Assembly: GCA_020631735.1 (NCBI GenBank)
Contig: CM036168.1
Location: 103,498,036 to 103,562,035, forward strand
Reading direction: 5' to 3'
Length of the DNA stretch: 64,000 nt
Source of the DNA: Saccharum officinarum
Taxonomy: Eukaryota > Streptophyta > Magnoliopsida > Poales > Poaceae
Part shown: positions 26,630 to 38,068 of the stretch, in pieces
Position numbering within the stretch: position 1 is the first letter of the stretch
Layout of the letters: each line of letters starts with the position of its first letter
Translations under genes and position numbers: made by a program
The notes under the pieces: model-generated
The model's database searches: none
Seen by the model: the letters and a program-made list of their open reading frames with translations, nothing else
Told to the model about the DNA's origin: nothing

Positions 26630-26860
26630 AATTTCACAGAAAAACGTGAGAACAGGAATTATTTCAATTTCACAATAAAAATGTGAGAATAGGAAAATTT
26701 CCCTGCGTACCAAAGTTTGTTCATGTTGTGGTTGGACAGGTGGTGGAGTTTGAATTGTTGGAGAAGCAATTTCACAAGAAAAACACGAGAATAGGAAATT
26801 TTTCCTGTATTCCAAAGTTTGTTCATGTCGTGGGTGGCGGCGGAGTTTGGATTGCTAGAG
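26630..26860. repeat. diverged direct duplication of about 100 bp
   Basis: Blocks starting near 26670 and 26768 share the order TTTCACA-AAAA, GAGAATAGGAAA, TTTTCCTG, CCAAAGTTTGTTCATGT and GGAGTTTG. A shorter piece of the same motif precedes the first block near 26633. Confidence 0.6.
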
Positions 26861-26955
26861 AAGTAGAATGAAATGAACTTGTTACTTGCTGGAGAAGTTG
26901 AATGAAATGAACTTGTTACTTGTTGGAAAAGTTGAATGAAATGAACTTGTTACGG
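26854..26955. repeat. 34-bp tandem repeat, three units
   Basis: Three adjacent units (starting at 26854, 26888 and 26922) each read roughly GCTGGAGAAGTTGAATG followed by AAATGAACTTGTTAC. They differ at a few positions. Confidence 0.85.
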
Positions 26956-27331
26956 TTGCTGTTAGAAATTTCTGGCTAAGATGAAAGGGATATATACTTC
27001 AATAATGAAATTTGGATAATAAAAAAATAATGAAATTTGGATATAGTTGTATAAACAATATGCTATCTTAATACACAACTTTGTTAGTAGCATTAATCTT
27101 TGATAATTGTCTAGATCATACAACAGTCGTACAATTGATCTCTCCCTGATCGATCAGCTAGGATGGGAAATAGTATTGTTGCACAAATTTCCCAAGCTAC
27201 ATTATAAGATGCAACGGCGTCATTCATATGTACTATATATATTAATATATTTTATTCTCACGAGAGCAGGGTATGTACGCTCTATTTGCCAAAGCTCCCA
27301 AAACTCATTCTCCGTCAAATCCAAGTAGAAG

Positions 27332-27514
27332 CTCTACCAAACAGGTTTTCACGGAGAGGTGATTCTCTATGGATTTCTTAAAGTCTCTAAAATGAACTAA
27401 GAGACTATGAAAAAAGTAGTTTATTCTAATTCTGTAAAGTAATTTTCATCGTGATTTTAAGAGTTTACTTTCAGCCATATAATCACCTCTGTCAGAAAAT
27501 CAGCTTAGGTAGAG
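27332..27514. mobile_element. candidate MITE
   Basis: The ends are imperfect inverted repeats: CTCTACCAAACAGGTTTTC on the left and, reverse-complemented, CTCTACCTAAGCTGATTTTC on the right. Each is followed by a GAGAGGTGATT or CAGAGGTGATT block. Length (about 180 bp) and AT content suit a MITE. The target duplication is unclear, so I do not assign a superfamily. Confidence 0.55.
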
Positions 27515-27608
27515 AATCGGAATCTGATGCCCGTAAGTGATGATGCATAGCCGATCGACGGCGTTGCATTTCTTCCTGATCTGTCCATCCGTTGGTGCCG
27601 GTGAGACG

Positions 27609-27860
27609 TCAATCTGCCATGCGCTTCATGGAGTCATGCGGCTTGGCGTCGAGGTGAACCCTGAACATGACCTGGTGCGCTTTGAGGTTGACCAAGTAGT
27701 GATTGTCGAAGGAGAGGCTGCTGCCGGGGCGCATGCACCATGGGCGCGCGCACTCCATCTCGGGCGTGTCGCAGCTGGATCCGGTCCGGTGCGTGTCACG
27801 AGGACGACGAGCCCGTGCAACACCGCTTCCGCAGGCGATTCCACGGAGGAGCATGCGCTC
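27609..27860 (-). pseudogene. possible class III peroxidase C-terminal fragment
   Basis: A GC-rich minus-strand frame contains PGSSLSFDNHY, VNLKAHQ and MFRVHLDA. This resembles the region of plant secretory peroxidases where a Pro/Gly-rich segment precedes SFDxxYYxNL and a Gly-Leu-Phe-x-Ser-Asp motif. The following part does not fit the family, and there is no haem-binding or catalytic region nearby. Flanking MITE-like sequences suggest a relict or captured fragment. The match is short and judged by eye, so this is tentative. Confidence 0.35.
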
Positions 27861-27900
27861 GAACCGTCGTCTCGCAAGGCGATGACGTCGTCGCCCTCTT

Positions 27901-28045
27901 CGGGGCTTGTTGGGATAAGCATGTTTTTCATCTTAATCTACGTGGGTTGAAGTGGATGGCTGTGAAATTGAACTCAATTTCATTCTATTCCACTCAGCAC
28001 GTGTGAATTGAGGTGGATACACGTGTATCCAAACCTGACCATTTT
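27901..28045. mobile_element. candidate MITE with GGCTTGTTGGGATA-like end
   Basis: The left end GGCTTGTTGGGATAAG resembles common grass MITE termini. The right end (ATCCAAACCTGAC) is an imperfect inverted counterpart. The interior is AT-rich and about 145 bp. Target duplications are not clear. Confidence 0.35.
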
Positions 28046-28458
28046 GATGTACACGGACGGATTTTCTGTCAAAAAATAGCATCAGCTTCGGAAGCTGTTT
28101 TTTTTAGGGGAAGCTTCATAAGCTGCTGCCCCCATGACTCCAAGAGGCCATGATCCTTGTCAAACGGGCCTGGATAACGCACGCCACCAGGCCTCGACGG
28201 TCGCTACAGAAAAAAAACGGGCCATTTCCCATCCCGTGGATGGGGCCCACACGGTCCTTAAACCCAAATCAGTAGCCACATGGTTCGTCCTTCTCTCTTC
28301 TCATCGTCTCTCTCTGCCTCTCTCCCCTCTTCCTGAACTGTAGCGAAACGAAACCGAAGCGAAACATAAACAAACAACCACGGACTGCCCAATGAAATCG
28401 AGGGAAGAAGGTTCACGACACGCTGCTCCCCACCACTAACCGCACTCGATCGAGCGCC

Positions 28459-31400
28459 ATGCTGCAGCTTCAGCCCCCTCGGTTCCTGCCCATCCCGCGC
28501 CGGCGCGTCACCGGCCGCCGGCGTCGCGCCCGCCCGATCATCGCCTTCAACTCCCAGTGGAAGATCCCCGACGTCGACACAGGTGAACACCCTCCCCGTT
28601 AGCTAGTCCTCGAGCCCAGCCCCAGCCCAGACCCCACCCTGAGGTGCTGGGCCGGATGTTTCTGTTTTCCCTCGCTGATCCCCGCGGCCACCGCGTGGTT
28701 CCTGTTCCTTGCAGATGCGGTGCGGGAGCGGGTGCGGTCGTGGATGTCCCTGGCGCGGGGCGCGGTCGCCGACGCGGCGCACGCGGCGCGGGAGAGGGGG
28801 AGGCACAAGGAGGAGCCTGAGGGTGGGAAGAAGAAGCAGCGGAAGGAGGTGGTCGTGGAGGAGCAGGCGTTCGTTGCGGTGCCGGAAGTCACCGTGGAGC
28901 CGCGGGTGGCTCAGGGTTGGCTCTCGCTGGACGCCGTCGTCTCCATCGAGCAGTTCGCCAGGTAGGGTCAAGCAGTATGTGCTTGCGAATCTATACATTG
29001 GTGTGTCTTCTATGCTGATTGACTGATTCTACTGCCGAATTAGCGAGGTTCATTGGAAAATGACTAGAGCTAGCCCTATCAGACTGGGGTTAATTATCTA
29101 TTTAGTGTGGTTTTCTGTGAGTTTCAAATTGCTGGGTCCTTGAAGTCAATGTGGTATGACCCGTAGCAGCGGGCTACTTTGGTGTTAAATCAATCGGTAG
29201 ACTGCCAGCGGTCCTGTCTTGGTGTCTAGCGAACAAGAATTAGCAGTATTAGGTAGCTCTGCTTGTTAGCGCTTTTCGTTCTAGAGATGCTTTATATAGA
29301 TGAAACTGGGTCACGTTGTTTCCAGTTGGTGCTCCTATAATTTTATCCAATTTCATTTTGCATTTGCAGCGCCATTTGGGTATTGAGTAATTGATTAACT
29401 TGGCATGTTTAAGAGAGCAAACAATAACAAACAACAACACAGCAGAGCCTTAGTCCCAAGCAGGTGTAGGCTAGAGTTCAAAACTAACATGAGCCAAGCA
29501 ACTCAGCATGTTTAAGGGATCATATGTGCAAGTTAGGTCTTTTGAATAGTCCACAGCTAAAGTGTCTTTCCCTTGGTTTGATCCATTCATGCATATGATT
29601 TTCTGGTAGGTTGAATGGGTTGACGGGGAGACAGGTGCAGAGGATATTTGAAACACTTGCTCCGAAGCATCTGCACAATGACGCTCGAAGCCTGGTTGAG
29701 TATAGCTGCTTCCGGTACTTGGCAAGAGATAATTCTGACTTCCATCCAAACTTGAAGGTAAAATTGGTTGCTGGTTCAGTAATCATGCCCCATGTTTCCA
29801 CTAATAAGTTTGCGAATAAAGTCACTTTAGGCTTGGCTGTGACAGATTATAATTGTTGAAAGTTGTGATTCACTTCATTAGGGCTAACCCTAGAAGGGTA
29901 GCTATATAGGTTCCATACATGGGCCGCATGGGCCTTAGCCTCATGGGCCTAAACATACTCCAACACCCCCCCGCAGTCTGAACTACCGGCGCAGCGGAGT
30001 TCAAGGCTGAAACAAGAAAGAACACACACAACCCCCCACAGACGCAACTAGCCACCGGTGATGTTGAGGCTGGAGCGAAACTCGGCGAAGGTCGAGGATG
30101 GGAGGCCTTTGGTGAAGATGTCCGCGAACTGGGAGGTCGTCGGAACATGAAGAACCCGCACCTCGCCCATGGCCACCCGATCACGGACAAAGTGTAGGTC
30201 GATCTCCACATGCTTCGTCCGCTGGTGTTGGATGGGGTTGGTGGAGAGGTAGACCGCACTGACGTTGTCGCAGTAGATCAGTGTGCTCCGGGAGGGCGGA
30301 GTTTGCAACTCCGCAAGCAGCTGCCTGAGCCAGGCGGCCTCCGCCACGCCGTTAGCAACGACGCGGTACTCCGCCTCGGCGCTGGACCGGGAGACCACCG
30401 GCTGGCGCTTGGACGACCAAGACACCAGGTTGCCGCCCAGGAAGACGGCGTAGTCGGAGGTGGAGCGGCGAGTATCCGGGCACCCGGCCCAGTCAGCGTC
30501 GGTGTAAACGGTGAGGTCGGTGGAGGAGGCCCGGTGGAGGAGGAGGCCGTAGTCGAGCGTGCCCCGGAGGTAGCGGAGGAGGCGCTTGAGAGCCGTGAGG
30601 TGGGTGAGGAGTAGGAGCGGGACAGGCCGCAGAAGGAAGGCGGTTAAGGAGGTAGGTGGCGGTGTGCAGGCCCTCAGCCCAGAAGCGAGCGGGGAGAGAG
30701 GCCTGAAACAGAAGGGTACGCACGATGTCATTTGTGGTGCGAATCATCCGCTCAGCCTTGCCATTCTGCGAAGAGGTGTATGGACAAGACATGCGGAGCT
30801 GAACACCGTGAGAGAGGAAGAAATCTCGGGAGGTGGAGTTATCAAATTCGCGACCATTGTCACACTGGACAGCCTTGATGGTGAGGCCGAACTGTGTAGA
30901 CACCCAAGTGAAGAAGTGGCGGCGGTGTTGGGGTAACACGCACACCCAAACACGCGGAGGTGATCGTACCGAGACGAGTTACCGAAGAGGGTGAGGTGAG
31001 GCTCCCGGGGGTCATGCATATGGAGGCAGACCTGCTGAACTGCATAGGTGATGTCCGGCCGGGTGAAGGTGAGGTACTGAAGGGCCCCGGCGAGACTCCT
31101 GTACGCAGTGGGATCAGCCACCGGTGGTCCCTCAGCTTCAGACAGCTTGCCCTGAGTGTCGACCGGAGTGGAGCAGGGGTTGCAGTCAGTCATCCCAGCC
31201 CGCTCCAGGATGTCCCGAGTGTACTGTCGCTGGTGAAGTAGGAGCCCGGTAGGACGGTGCTCAACAGTGACACCGAGGAAGTGGTGGAGCTCACCCAGAT
31301 CCTTCATCGCGAACTCCTGCTGGAGAGCGGTGATGATCCGGTGGAGAAGTGGCTCACTGGAGGCGGTGAGGACAATGTCATCAACATAGAGCAGCAAGTA

Positions 31401-34400
31401 TGCAGTGTCAGCTCCATGGTGGTAGACGAACAGGGACGTATCAGACTTGGCCTCCATGAACCCCAGGGTCAGCAAGAAAGCGGCGAACCGGTGGTTCCAC
31501 GCCCGAGGTGCCTGCTTGAGGCCGTAGAGGGACCTGTTGAGCCGGCAGACCATGTCAGGACGGGTGGTGTCGACGAACCCCGCCGGCTGACTGCAGTACA
31601 CCGTCTCGGTAAGAAGGCCGTGGAGGAAGGCGTTCTTAACGTCCAGCTGGTGGACGGGCCAAGACCGAGCAAGCGCCAGCGATAGCACGGTACGGACGGT
31701 GGCCGGCTTGACCACTGGGCTGAAGGTCTCATCGTAGTCGACGCCAAGGCGCTGAGTGAAACCCCGGAGGACCCATCGAGCCTTGTAGCGCTCGAGAGAG
31801 CCGTCAGCCCGGCGCTTGTGAGTCCAAATCCACTTGCCGGTGACGACATTGGCGCCTGGCGGCCGGGGCACCAACTCCCACGTTTGGTTGGCGAGTAGCG
31901 CGGCGTACTCCTCTTCCATCGCGCGGCGCCAGTGAGGGTCCAACAGGGCGTCGCGGACGGAAGAGGGTACCGGAGAGACCACCACGTCGCCGGTCGAAGC
32001 CTCGAGGACACGGGGCGGCAGTGTGCCAGCCGCGTGTCTGGTCACCATCGGGTGAACATGCCGCGGGTGTCGGTGAAGCAGCGGCGGGTGGTAGACCGGC
32101 GGGGCACCACGAGCCGATGGGGACTGCGTCGGTGGTGTCGGTGAGCGGACGGCCATGGAGGAGGCCCCCGGGGAAGCAGTGGAACCCGGCTGGAGGCCCT
32201 GCGTGAGCTCCTCCATGACGAGATCGTCACGGACCTCCAGGAAGGTGGGGAAGGGCCTCTGACGGGTGATCCACGTCCTGAGGTGGGCGTAGCGGTCGCT
32301 GAGCCCCCGGAGGACGTTGAGGACCAAGATGCGATCCTCAACGGGCCACCCGAGGTCCCCAGCGAGTCAGCCATGGCCTTCATCCGACGGCAGAACTCAC
32401 CGACGGAGAGGTCACCCTGGACGAAGGTGCGGAAGCTCGCGTCGAGGCGCAGAGCCCGGGCCTCAGCGTTGCCCAGAAACTGACCCTCAAGGGCCAGCCA
32501 CGCCCGGCGCGCGTCAGGGGAGGTGCGGACGAGGTCGTGGAGGTCCAGAGAGATCATCCCCAGGATCCAGGAGAGGACGATGCTGTCGAGTCGGAGCCAC
32601 GACGGCGTCTGGGCAGCGACCGGGGCGTCGAGGAGGACGTGGTCGTCGAGGGCGTAGCGGCGAAGGGTGAGAACCACCAGATCCCGCCAACGGGCGTAGG
32701 AAGGAGACTCCGGCTCGAGGACGACCGGAACGAGAAGGCGAATGTTCTGGAGCCCCCCCGGCCTGGTAGTGGAGCTGAGCCACGAGCGGGTCAGCCGGGT
32801 CGTGCCAGAGAACGGCGGTGTGCGACACACGACGTCCCGGCGAGGCGGAGGAGGTGGCGCCGGCGTCCAGGCCCGCTGGAGAGGCAAGGAGCTACTCGGC
32901 CTCGGCGATCTGGCGGGTCAGGGCGTCGGCCGCGTCCCGCTCGCGCTCCCAGACGAGGGCGGCCGCACGCACACGGGCCTGGCCCTCCGCGGCGACGGTC
33001 CGGGCAGCGGCAAGAGCCGCGGCGAGGGTGAGATTCGGTCCATTCGGGCCGAGAGAAATACCCCCAGGAAGGCCGGACTGAAAAACGGAGGTGGCAGCAG
33101 CAGCGAGTGGAGCCTCGGGCAGCGCCTGGAGAGGCTGGAGGTGGGGCTGCGGCTGCTGGAGTGGCTGCTGGAGACCACCATCGGCCTGGAGACCCCCACC
33201 GGCGGCCCCCGTGTCCTCACCCTCGGCAGAGCCCCCCCCAGCGCCAGGAGCAGCGGCCGTGGTGAGGACATGTGCAGGGGCGGCGGCATCAGGAAGGGCC
33301 CCCTGCAGCGGCTGGAGAAGGATGGAGTGGAGGAGGGGCGGGCGCTGCTGCAGCAGGTGGGAGGAGGGGCTGGCGCGGCTGGAGGTGGCGGCTGGAGGGG
33401 CGCCAGATCCGGGCGCCTCCACCCCGGCGCCAAAGAGGGCCGGGCGGACATCCCCTGCACCGGCCAGAGGAGCAGAAGGGGCGGCTGCAGAGGGAGAGGA
33501 GCCGGCCAGGACCTGTGCCCAGGTGTAGGAGGTAGAGAGAGGGGGGAAATGAGAGTAGAGGGGAGGAGGAGGAGGAGGGCGGCCAGCCATGGCTGGCTGG
33601 CCGGCGGCGGCGGCCAGGAAGAGCTGGCGGCGGCTGGGTGGTGGAGGGGAAGACTAACCTAGGCTGGATACCATGTTGAAAGTTGTGATTCACTTCATTA
33701 GGGCTAACCCTAGAAGGGTAGCTATATAGGTTCCATACATGGGCCACATGGGCCTTAGCCTCATGGGCCTAAACATACTCCAACAATAATCATGCTCCAT
33801 GTTTTCTCTGCTGAGTTTGAACTCTACTAGTCTAGTTACACTTAACTTTTGTATATGTGCTTCTACGTTAACTGTATAGTGACCACGCTTCTTGCTGTTT
33901 TGAATTGTCTACAGGAGCTTGCCTTTCAAAAGCTTATCTTCGTGACTATGCTTGCTTGGGAAGATCCATATAACGAAGATGACGGTCCACTTTCTTTGCT
34001 AGACAGCTATTCTGTATTGGTGATGACTTATTCCTCTATGTTCTCTCTTTACTGGAGTTGCAAAAAATGGATTCTGAGTTAGATATTCTAAAATGTTAGG
34101 GAAGGCTTGTTGGAGAAGATGCCTTTGTCCGAATTGCTCCTGCTGTTGCAGGTGTTGCTGATGTTTCGACAGCTCATTATCTCTTTAGGGCTCTTGTTGG
34201 TGCAGAAAAGGGACTTTCATTTGATCTGTGGACAACATATCTCGCTGAACTTTTGAAGTAAGGTTACCTCAACATATTAATATGAAAATCCGAGCTTTCA
34301 TATATCATGATAGGAGGTTTATTTCATTTTAGGTAGGCTCTTAATCATGCAATTTATTTCTTCACATCAGCATATTGTGCTTCTTTAATGTTTCGCAAGA

Positions 34401-37364
34401 TAAGATTATGGTACAAGATTTTTGACAGCTCTGCCACCTGACATGATTGCAATATGAGTTAATCTCTTATCTATATTCGTGTTGAACTTTTTGTGCTGAA
34501 TAAGTGAATATTGGAGTTCGTTTCATTAATAACCGAGTGCATTCGAATAGGGTTCATCATGGCAGACAGACACATCAAATGGGAGATAATTTTTTGTATG
34601 ATGAGAAAGTCTTATGCATAGGCTCTAGTAAAAAAAGACCTGTTCTAAAATGGGAGGAAAATACTGCATGGCCAGGAAGCCTTACCTTGACAGACAAGGC
34701 GCTGTATTTTGAGGTAGGTCTTTGGGCCTGAAATGTCTACATGTTTGGACTGATGCGCCGTACTAGCATTTCTTTGATCACATAGTTTTCTACCTGTTCC
34801 CTGCTTGGCAAAATGCAATTTTGAGAATTTGTGAGCATGAGAGGACTCAACCTCAACTTCTTTATATTTCTATTGATACTGGCAGGCCATTGGACTGTCA
34901 GGTACCAAGAAACCAATGAGGCTTGACCTTACAAATCAGAATTCAAGGGTTGAAAAGACGAAAGTTGGACCATTTGGATCCAAACTATTTGACTCTGCTG
35001 TCTCAGTTTCTTCTGGTTCAGTGTAAGTAACCCATTGATCATTCACTACTACTGGAATGCCAATTTTCCATGCACATGTAGTTTGATGGTCTAATCAGGG
35101 CCCCAGCCTGTGCCTAGTGATCGCTGCTACATGCATAGAGACATTAAATTTGCATCATATTAACTATTTGATTGGCCTAGTTTTTGGTACTTGTAAGTCA
35201 TAAACAGTATCTGCACAGGAAAATATATTTATCTTATCACGTATTCATTTGATCAATCCCATGAATTGAAAAGGGGCAATCACCTTAATCATTTGCTGCA
35301 ACTTTTGCAGAGTGTTGTAATGATATCATGTGTTTAGTATGATCTCAACTCTGAAGGTAACTAATTTACTGCTAGCAGGTCAGATGAATGGACATTGGAG
35401 TTTGTTGATTTCAGTGGGGAGATGAGACGAGATGTGTGGCTCGCCTTCATCAGTGAAATTATTTCAGTTTATAGATTCATTCGTGAATATGGTCCGGGTG
35501 GTGATGACCTAGCAATTCACAATGTGTATGGTGCCTACAAAGGGAAGAAAAGAGCTGTTAGCAGTGCAGCAAACAGTATTGCAAGGCTTCAGTCTCTGCA
35601 GTTCATACGGAGATTATATGAAGATCCAGCTAAGCTAGTGCAGTTCTCTTACCTGTCCAATGCACCATTTGGTGATGTTGTTCTTCAGACTCTAGCAGTG
35701 AATTTTTGGGGTGGGCCTTTGACTACAAAAGCCAGATCTGCAGATCAGAGATCAACTCAATGGCATAGATCTTCAGAGGACCCATCTAGCGGCCATGCAC
35801 ATGTTTACGACATAGATGGCAGTGTGTACTTACGCAAGTGGATGACATCCCCCAGCTGGGCATCTAGCCACTCAGCCAATTTTTGGAGAAATTCTTCTGT
35901 CAAGCATGGTGTAATATTGAGTAAATCTTTAGTTGTAGCTGATAAAAATCTTGTAGAAAAGGCAATGGTTGACTGTAAAGAGAGGAGCAAAGTAGTTGAA
36001 AGGACACAAGCAACAATAGTTGCTGCTACAATCGAAGGTATTCCAAGCAACATTGACCTCTTCAAGGTATTTGGCTTTCACCTAGATGCATGGAGTATAA
36101 AAACCATATATATATTTTTAAAAAGGTTCCCTTAACATATCTAACATCTTTGTCGTGTTGCTGTATCAGGAACGTATGCTTAACATTTTTTTAACATTTG
36201 TCCTTTTTTTCTCAAATCAGGAACTTATGCTTCCTTTTGCAATAGTGGCTGAAAATTTCAAGAAACTGCAACGCTGGGAGAACCCACGTTCAACCTTTTG
36301 TTTTCTATTATTGGTTCATACTGTTCTTTTCAGGTATGTTACTTTGCTATGAGTTATTTTTTCCTTGGTCACTCTGATAAGTCGAATATTTGATCCATTG
36401 TGGCTCTTTCAAATATTAATTTAGGACAAGCATGCACTAGCTTTGCTAGTCATTCTAATAATGTCCTAGAATGCATCCTTTTTATGTCTTTCTTAATGTT
36501 CTTATAGTAGATATGTGGAGATGAGTTTTCGTTAGTTTAAAATGTTCTGAGTGAAATCATATTTTCGCATATTCTATGTCTGCCCCCCCCCCCACACACA
36601 CACACACAACACACATAACTATGTCAGGCCTTTTAAGATTGTACTAGAATGGGATCGTTCTTTTTACATCTATCTATGCTTTAACTTACAGGAACATGCT
36701 TTCTTATGTATTTCCTTTCACCTTGATGATGATGGCCCTTTCCATGCTTGCTGTGAAAGGGCTGAAAGAACAAGGCCGGTTAGGTAGATCTTTTGGCAAA
36801 GTGACAATTAGGGATCAACCACCTTCAAACACAATTCAGAAGATCCTAGCCCTTAAAGAGGCAATGGCCTCAGTGGAAAATTATCTCCAGAACCTGAATG
36901 TCTCCCTGCTGAAAATCCGCACGATCTTACTAGCTGGCCAACCTGAGGTAAGATAAAATGATTGTAATGAGAAGCTGTCAGTTAATGGATACCATTAACC
37001 TTGATATATCTCCCTAAGTATTTGTTTGGTCATATGACAGGTGACAACACAGGTTGCGCTTGTTCTTCTAGCATCCTCAGCCGTCCTTCTTGTGTTTCCT
37101 TTCAAATATGTTCTTGCATTCTTTACATTTGATCTCTTCACAAGGGAGCTAGAATTCAGGAGGGAAATGGTGAGAGCCTTCATGAACTTCTTGAAGGAAC
37201 GGTGGGAATCAATACATGCTGCCCCTGTGGTCGTGTTGCCATATGAGGGAGCTGAAAGCAGCCCAAAGACACTCCCGGCAAAAGCTCCGGGGCAATCAGA
37301 ACCCCAGAACGTGCAACGGGGGAGCGGCTATGTCACCTCAAAGAATGGCATCAGCAGTTCATGA
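28459..37364 (+). CDS. DUF639-family membrane protein, 11 exons
   Basis: Exons by GT-AG sites and phase: 28459-28582, 28715-28961, 29610-29757, 33915-34019, 34100-34257, 34551-34713, 34886-35022, 35379-36066, 36221-36333, 36692-36947 and 37041-37364. Together they encode 820 residues, with phases closing exactly and stop TGA. The start is the first ATG of a GC-rich first exon. The N terminus is Arg-rich (IPRRRVTGRRRR), compatible with an organelle transit peptide, but that is inference. The body matches my knowledge of plant DUF639 proteins (for example FNGLTGRQVQR-like, LAWEDPYNE and ALYFEAIGLSG stretches). Hydrophobic segments occur in exons 9, 10 and 11 (near FCFLLLVHTVLF, MLSYVFPFTLMMMALSML and VALVLLASSAVLLVF), indicating a membrane-anchored C-terminal half. 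No biochemical function is established. Intron 3 is inflated to 4.2 kb by a Copia element on the opposite strand. Confidence 0.9.
29849..29853. repeat. target-site duplication of Copia element A (ATAAT, left)
   Basis: ATAAT here matches ATAAT at 33786-33790 immediately outside the other LTR. This proves the element between them integrated as a unit. Confidence 0.9.
29854..29965 (-). repeat. 3' LTR of Copia element A
   Basis: This 112-bp repeat starts TGTTGAAAG and ends CTCCAACA, with the polypurine tract CGGGGGGG (minus strand) just inside. The other copy at 33674-33785 has CACATGGG where this one has CGCATGGG. Confidence 0.92.
30048..30603 (-). pseudogene. RNase H portion of element A pol
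   Basis: The frame begins with the end of the RT thumb (TALKRLLRYLRGTL). It continues through the Copia RNase H domain ([55 protein letters not shown]) to the typical C terminus [20 protein letters not shown]. The catalytic-type acidic residues (D in YTDADWAG, E in AEAEY, D in YCDN) are present. The piece is whole but is joined upstream to integrase instead of to RT. Confidence 0.88.
30604..30990 (-). pseudogene. permuted integrase fragments in element A
   Basis: On the minus strand, about 30990-30920 encodes [15 protein letters not shown], a part of Copia integrase that normally follows the catalytic core. About 30918-30604 encodes the core part with [38 protein letters not shown] and [19 protein letters not shown], which normally precedes it. 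The two pieces are thus swapped and separated by a frameshift, and the N-terminal zinc-binding region and first catalytic Asp are absent. The fragment sits inside the RT-RNase H sequence, just after the RT motif HDPREPHL. Confidence 0.88.
30991..32045 (-). pseudogene. reverse transcriptase domain of element A
   Basis: A long open frame shows a complete Copia RT: the N-terminal [73 protein letters not shown] with the YVDD active site, [10 protein letters not shown] and YRSLAGALQYLT. It ends at [11 protein letters not shown], where the sequence switches to integrase. The frame is continuous upstream with the gag C terminus, without protease or integrase between them. No inactivating change is visible inside the RT itself. 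Confidence 0.88.
32042..33590 (-). pseudogene. gag of element A, frameshifted
   Basis: The minus-strand frame from 33590 is rich in Ala/Pro/Gln and ends at 32892. A second frame (about 32800-32330) carries the recognisable gag core ([40 protein letters not shown]). The third continues from 32327 with NVLRGLSDRYAHLRTW and FPTFLEVRDDLVMEE. At least two frameshifts break it. No CCHC zinc knuckle is seen. The mirror frames on the plus strand are artefacts of high GC content. Confidence 0.75.
33674..33785 (-). repeat. 5' LTR of Copia element A
   Basis: This 112-bp LTR is followed on the minus strand by TGGTATCCAGCC, an initiator tRNA-Met primer-binding site. The ATAAT target duplication begins at 33786. 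Confidence 0.92.
36587..36615. repeat. C-run and CA microsatellite in DUF639 intron 9
   Basis: A run of about eleven C is followed by CA repeats. It lies in intron 9, between the exon ending at 36333 and the one starting at 36692. Confidence 0.85.
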
Positions 37365-38068
37365 TCCGCACAGCTTTGAGAGCATCTTGTTGTAAACTTG
37401 TGGTGTACAGTTTTGTACAGTTGCAACTTGTATAGATTACTTGAGAGGTCAGATTAGGTATAGCTCGTACCAATCGGTGGATTTTGCAGGGGCTCTTGGA
37501 GTAATATTCCAATTACGTCGTAGTGAAGATAACTAGCGTAGACGAGAAGGTAGGACGTAGTAGGAGTAAGAATTATGACCCAATCCACGGTTTTCCGATC
37601 GTGGGTCTGGCAGTTTGGAATTTCAAGTTGACAGACGCATGTGTTCATAATCTGTTTGGAACGCTGCAGGATTCGTGGGGATATATTATCTGCGGATCTG
37701 TCTAAACAAGTGACCTGGGACATCGTTTCAGGCTGCATACCTGCTTCCTTCCTCAAGTGCGTTATGGTATCCTGTCCGTGTGGAACCCCAGAGCGGATGG
37801 CCATTGATTCCCAAAGGACAACAGCAGCAAACACATTCAGTCCTGCATATCGGTATATGTGTCTCATTTTGCTCAAGAGTTCCTCGTACAACTGCTGAGG
37901 GGCCATCAACAACGCCAGCAACAGGTGCAGAGGGGTGTGCCCCGTTCGTTTGAAGGTATCAGCCCGGCTTATCGGTTGTGGTACACTCACAACGCCATAG
38001 CGGGCTTATCAGCCGATCAGCTTCGATTTTTGAGTTCTTTTATATTACGAACACATACGCCACGGTTC
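37365..38068. other. 3' UTR of DUF639 gene and intergenic sequence
   Basis: The DUF639 3' UTR probably occupies the first part. A 178-codon minus-strand frame (37454-37990) has no recognisable family or codon character and overlaps the convergent 3' ends, so I do not call it a gene. Confidence 0.5.

Larger units (their letters stand above)
26112..27331. other. 3' flank and intergenic sequence with local repeats
   Basis: The first few hundred bases are probably the 3' UTR of the preceding exon. The rest is AT-rich with diverged duplications described separately. I see no gene here. Confidence 0.5.
29854..33785 (-). mobile_element. Copia element A, short-LTR, non-autonomous and internally rearranged
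   Basis: The element lies in intron 3 of the DUF639 gene, antisense to it, flanked by ATAAT duplications. Its LTRs (29854-29965 and 33674-33785) are only 112 bp and differ at one visible position. A TGGTATCC primer-binding site adjoins the right LTR and a G-rich polypurine tract adjoins the left. Reading on the minus strand, gag is followed directly by reverse transcriptase. Then come two integrase pieces in swapped order, then RNase H. Protease, the integrase zinc finger and part of the integrase core are missing. Normal Copia order is gag, protease, integrase, RT, RNase H. Near-identical LTRs show the rearranged form itself transposed recently, so it must have used proteins supplied in trans. 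Confidence 0.92.

Noticed and set aside
28258..28998. Minus-strand frames of 97-131 codons over DUF639 exons 1 and 2
   Set aside because: They mirror a GC-rich coding exon whose plus-strand splice phases close correctly.
32317..33662. Plus-strand frames up to 306 codons across element A gag
   Set aside because: They are the complement of a GC-rich gag. The minus strand carries the recognisable gag core.
37454..37990. 178-codon minus-strand frame between DUF639 and the subtilase
   Set aside because: No recognisable domain, unremarkable composition, and it overlaps the 3' regions of flanking genes.
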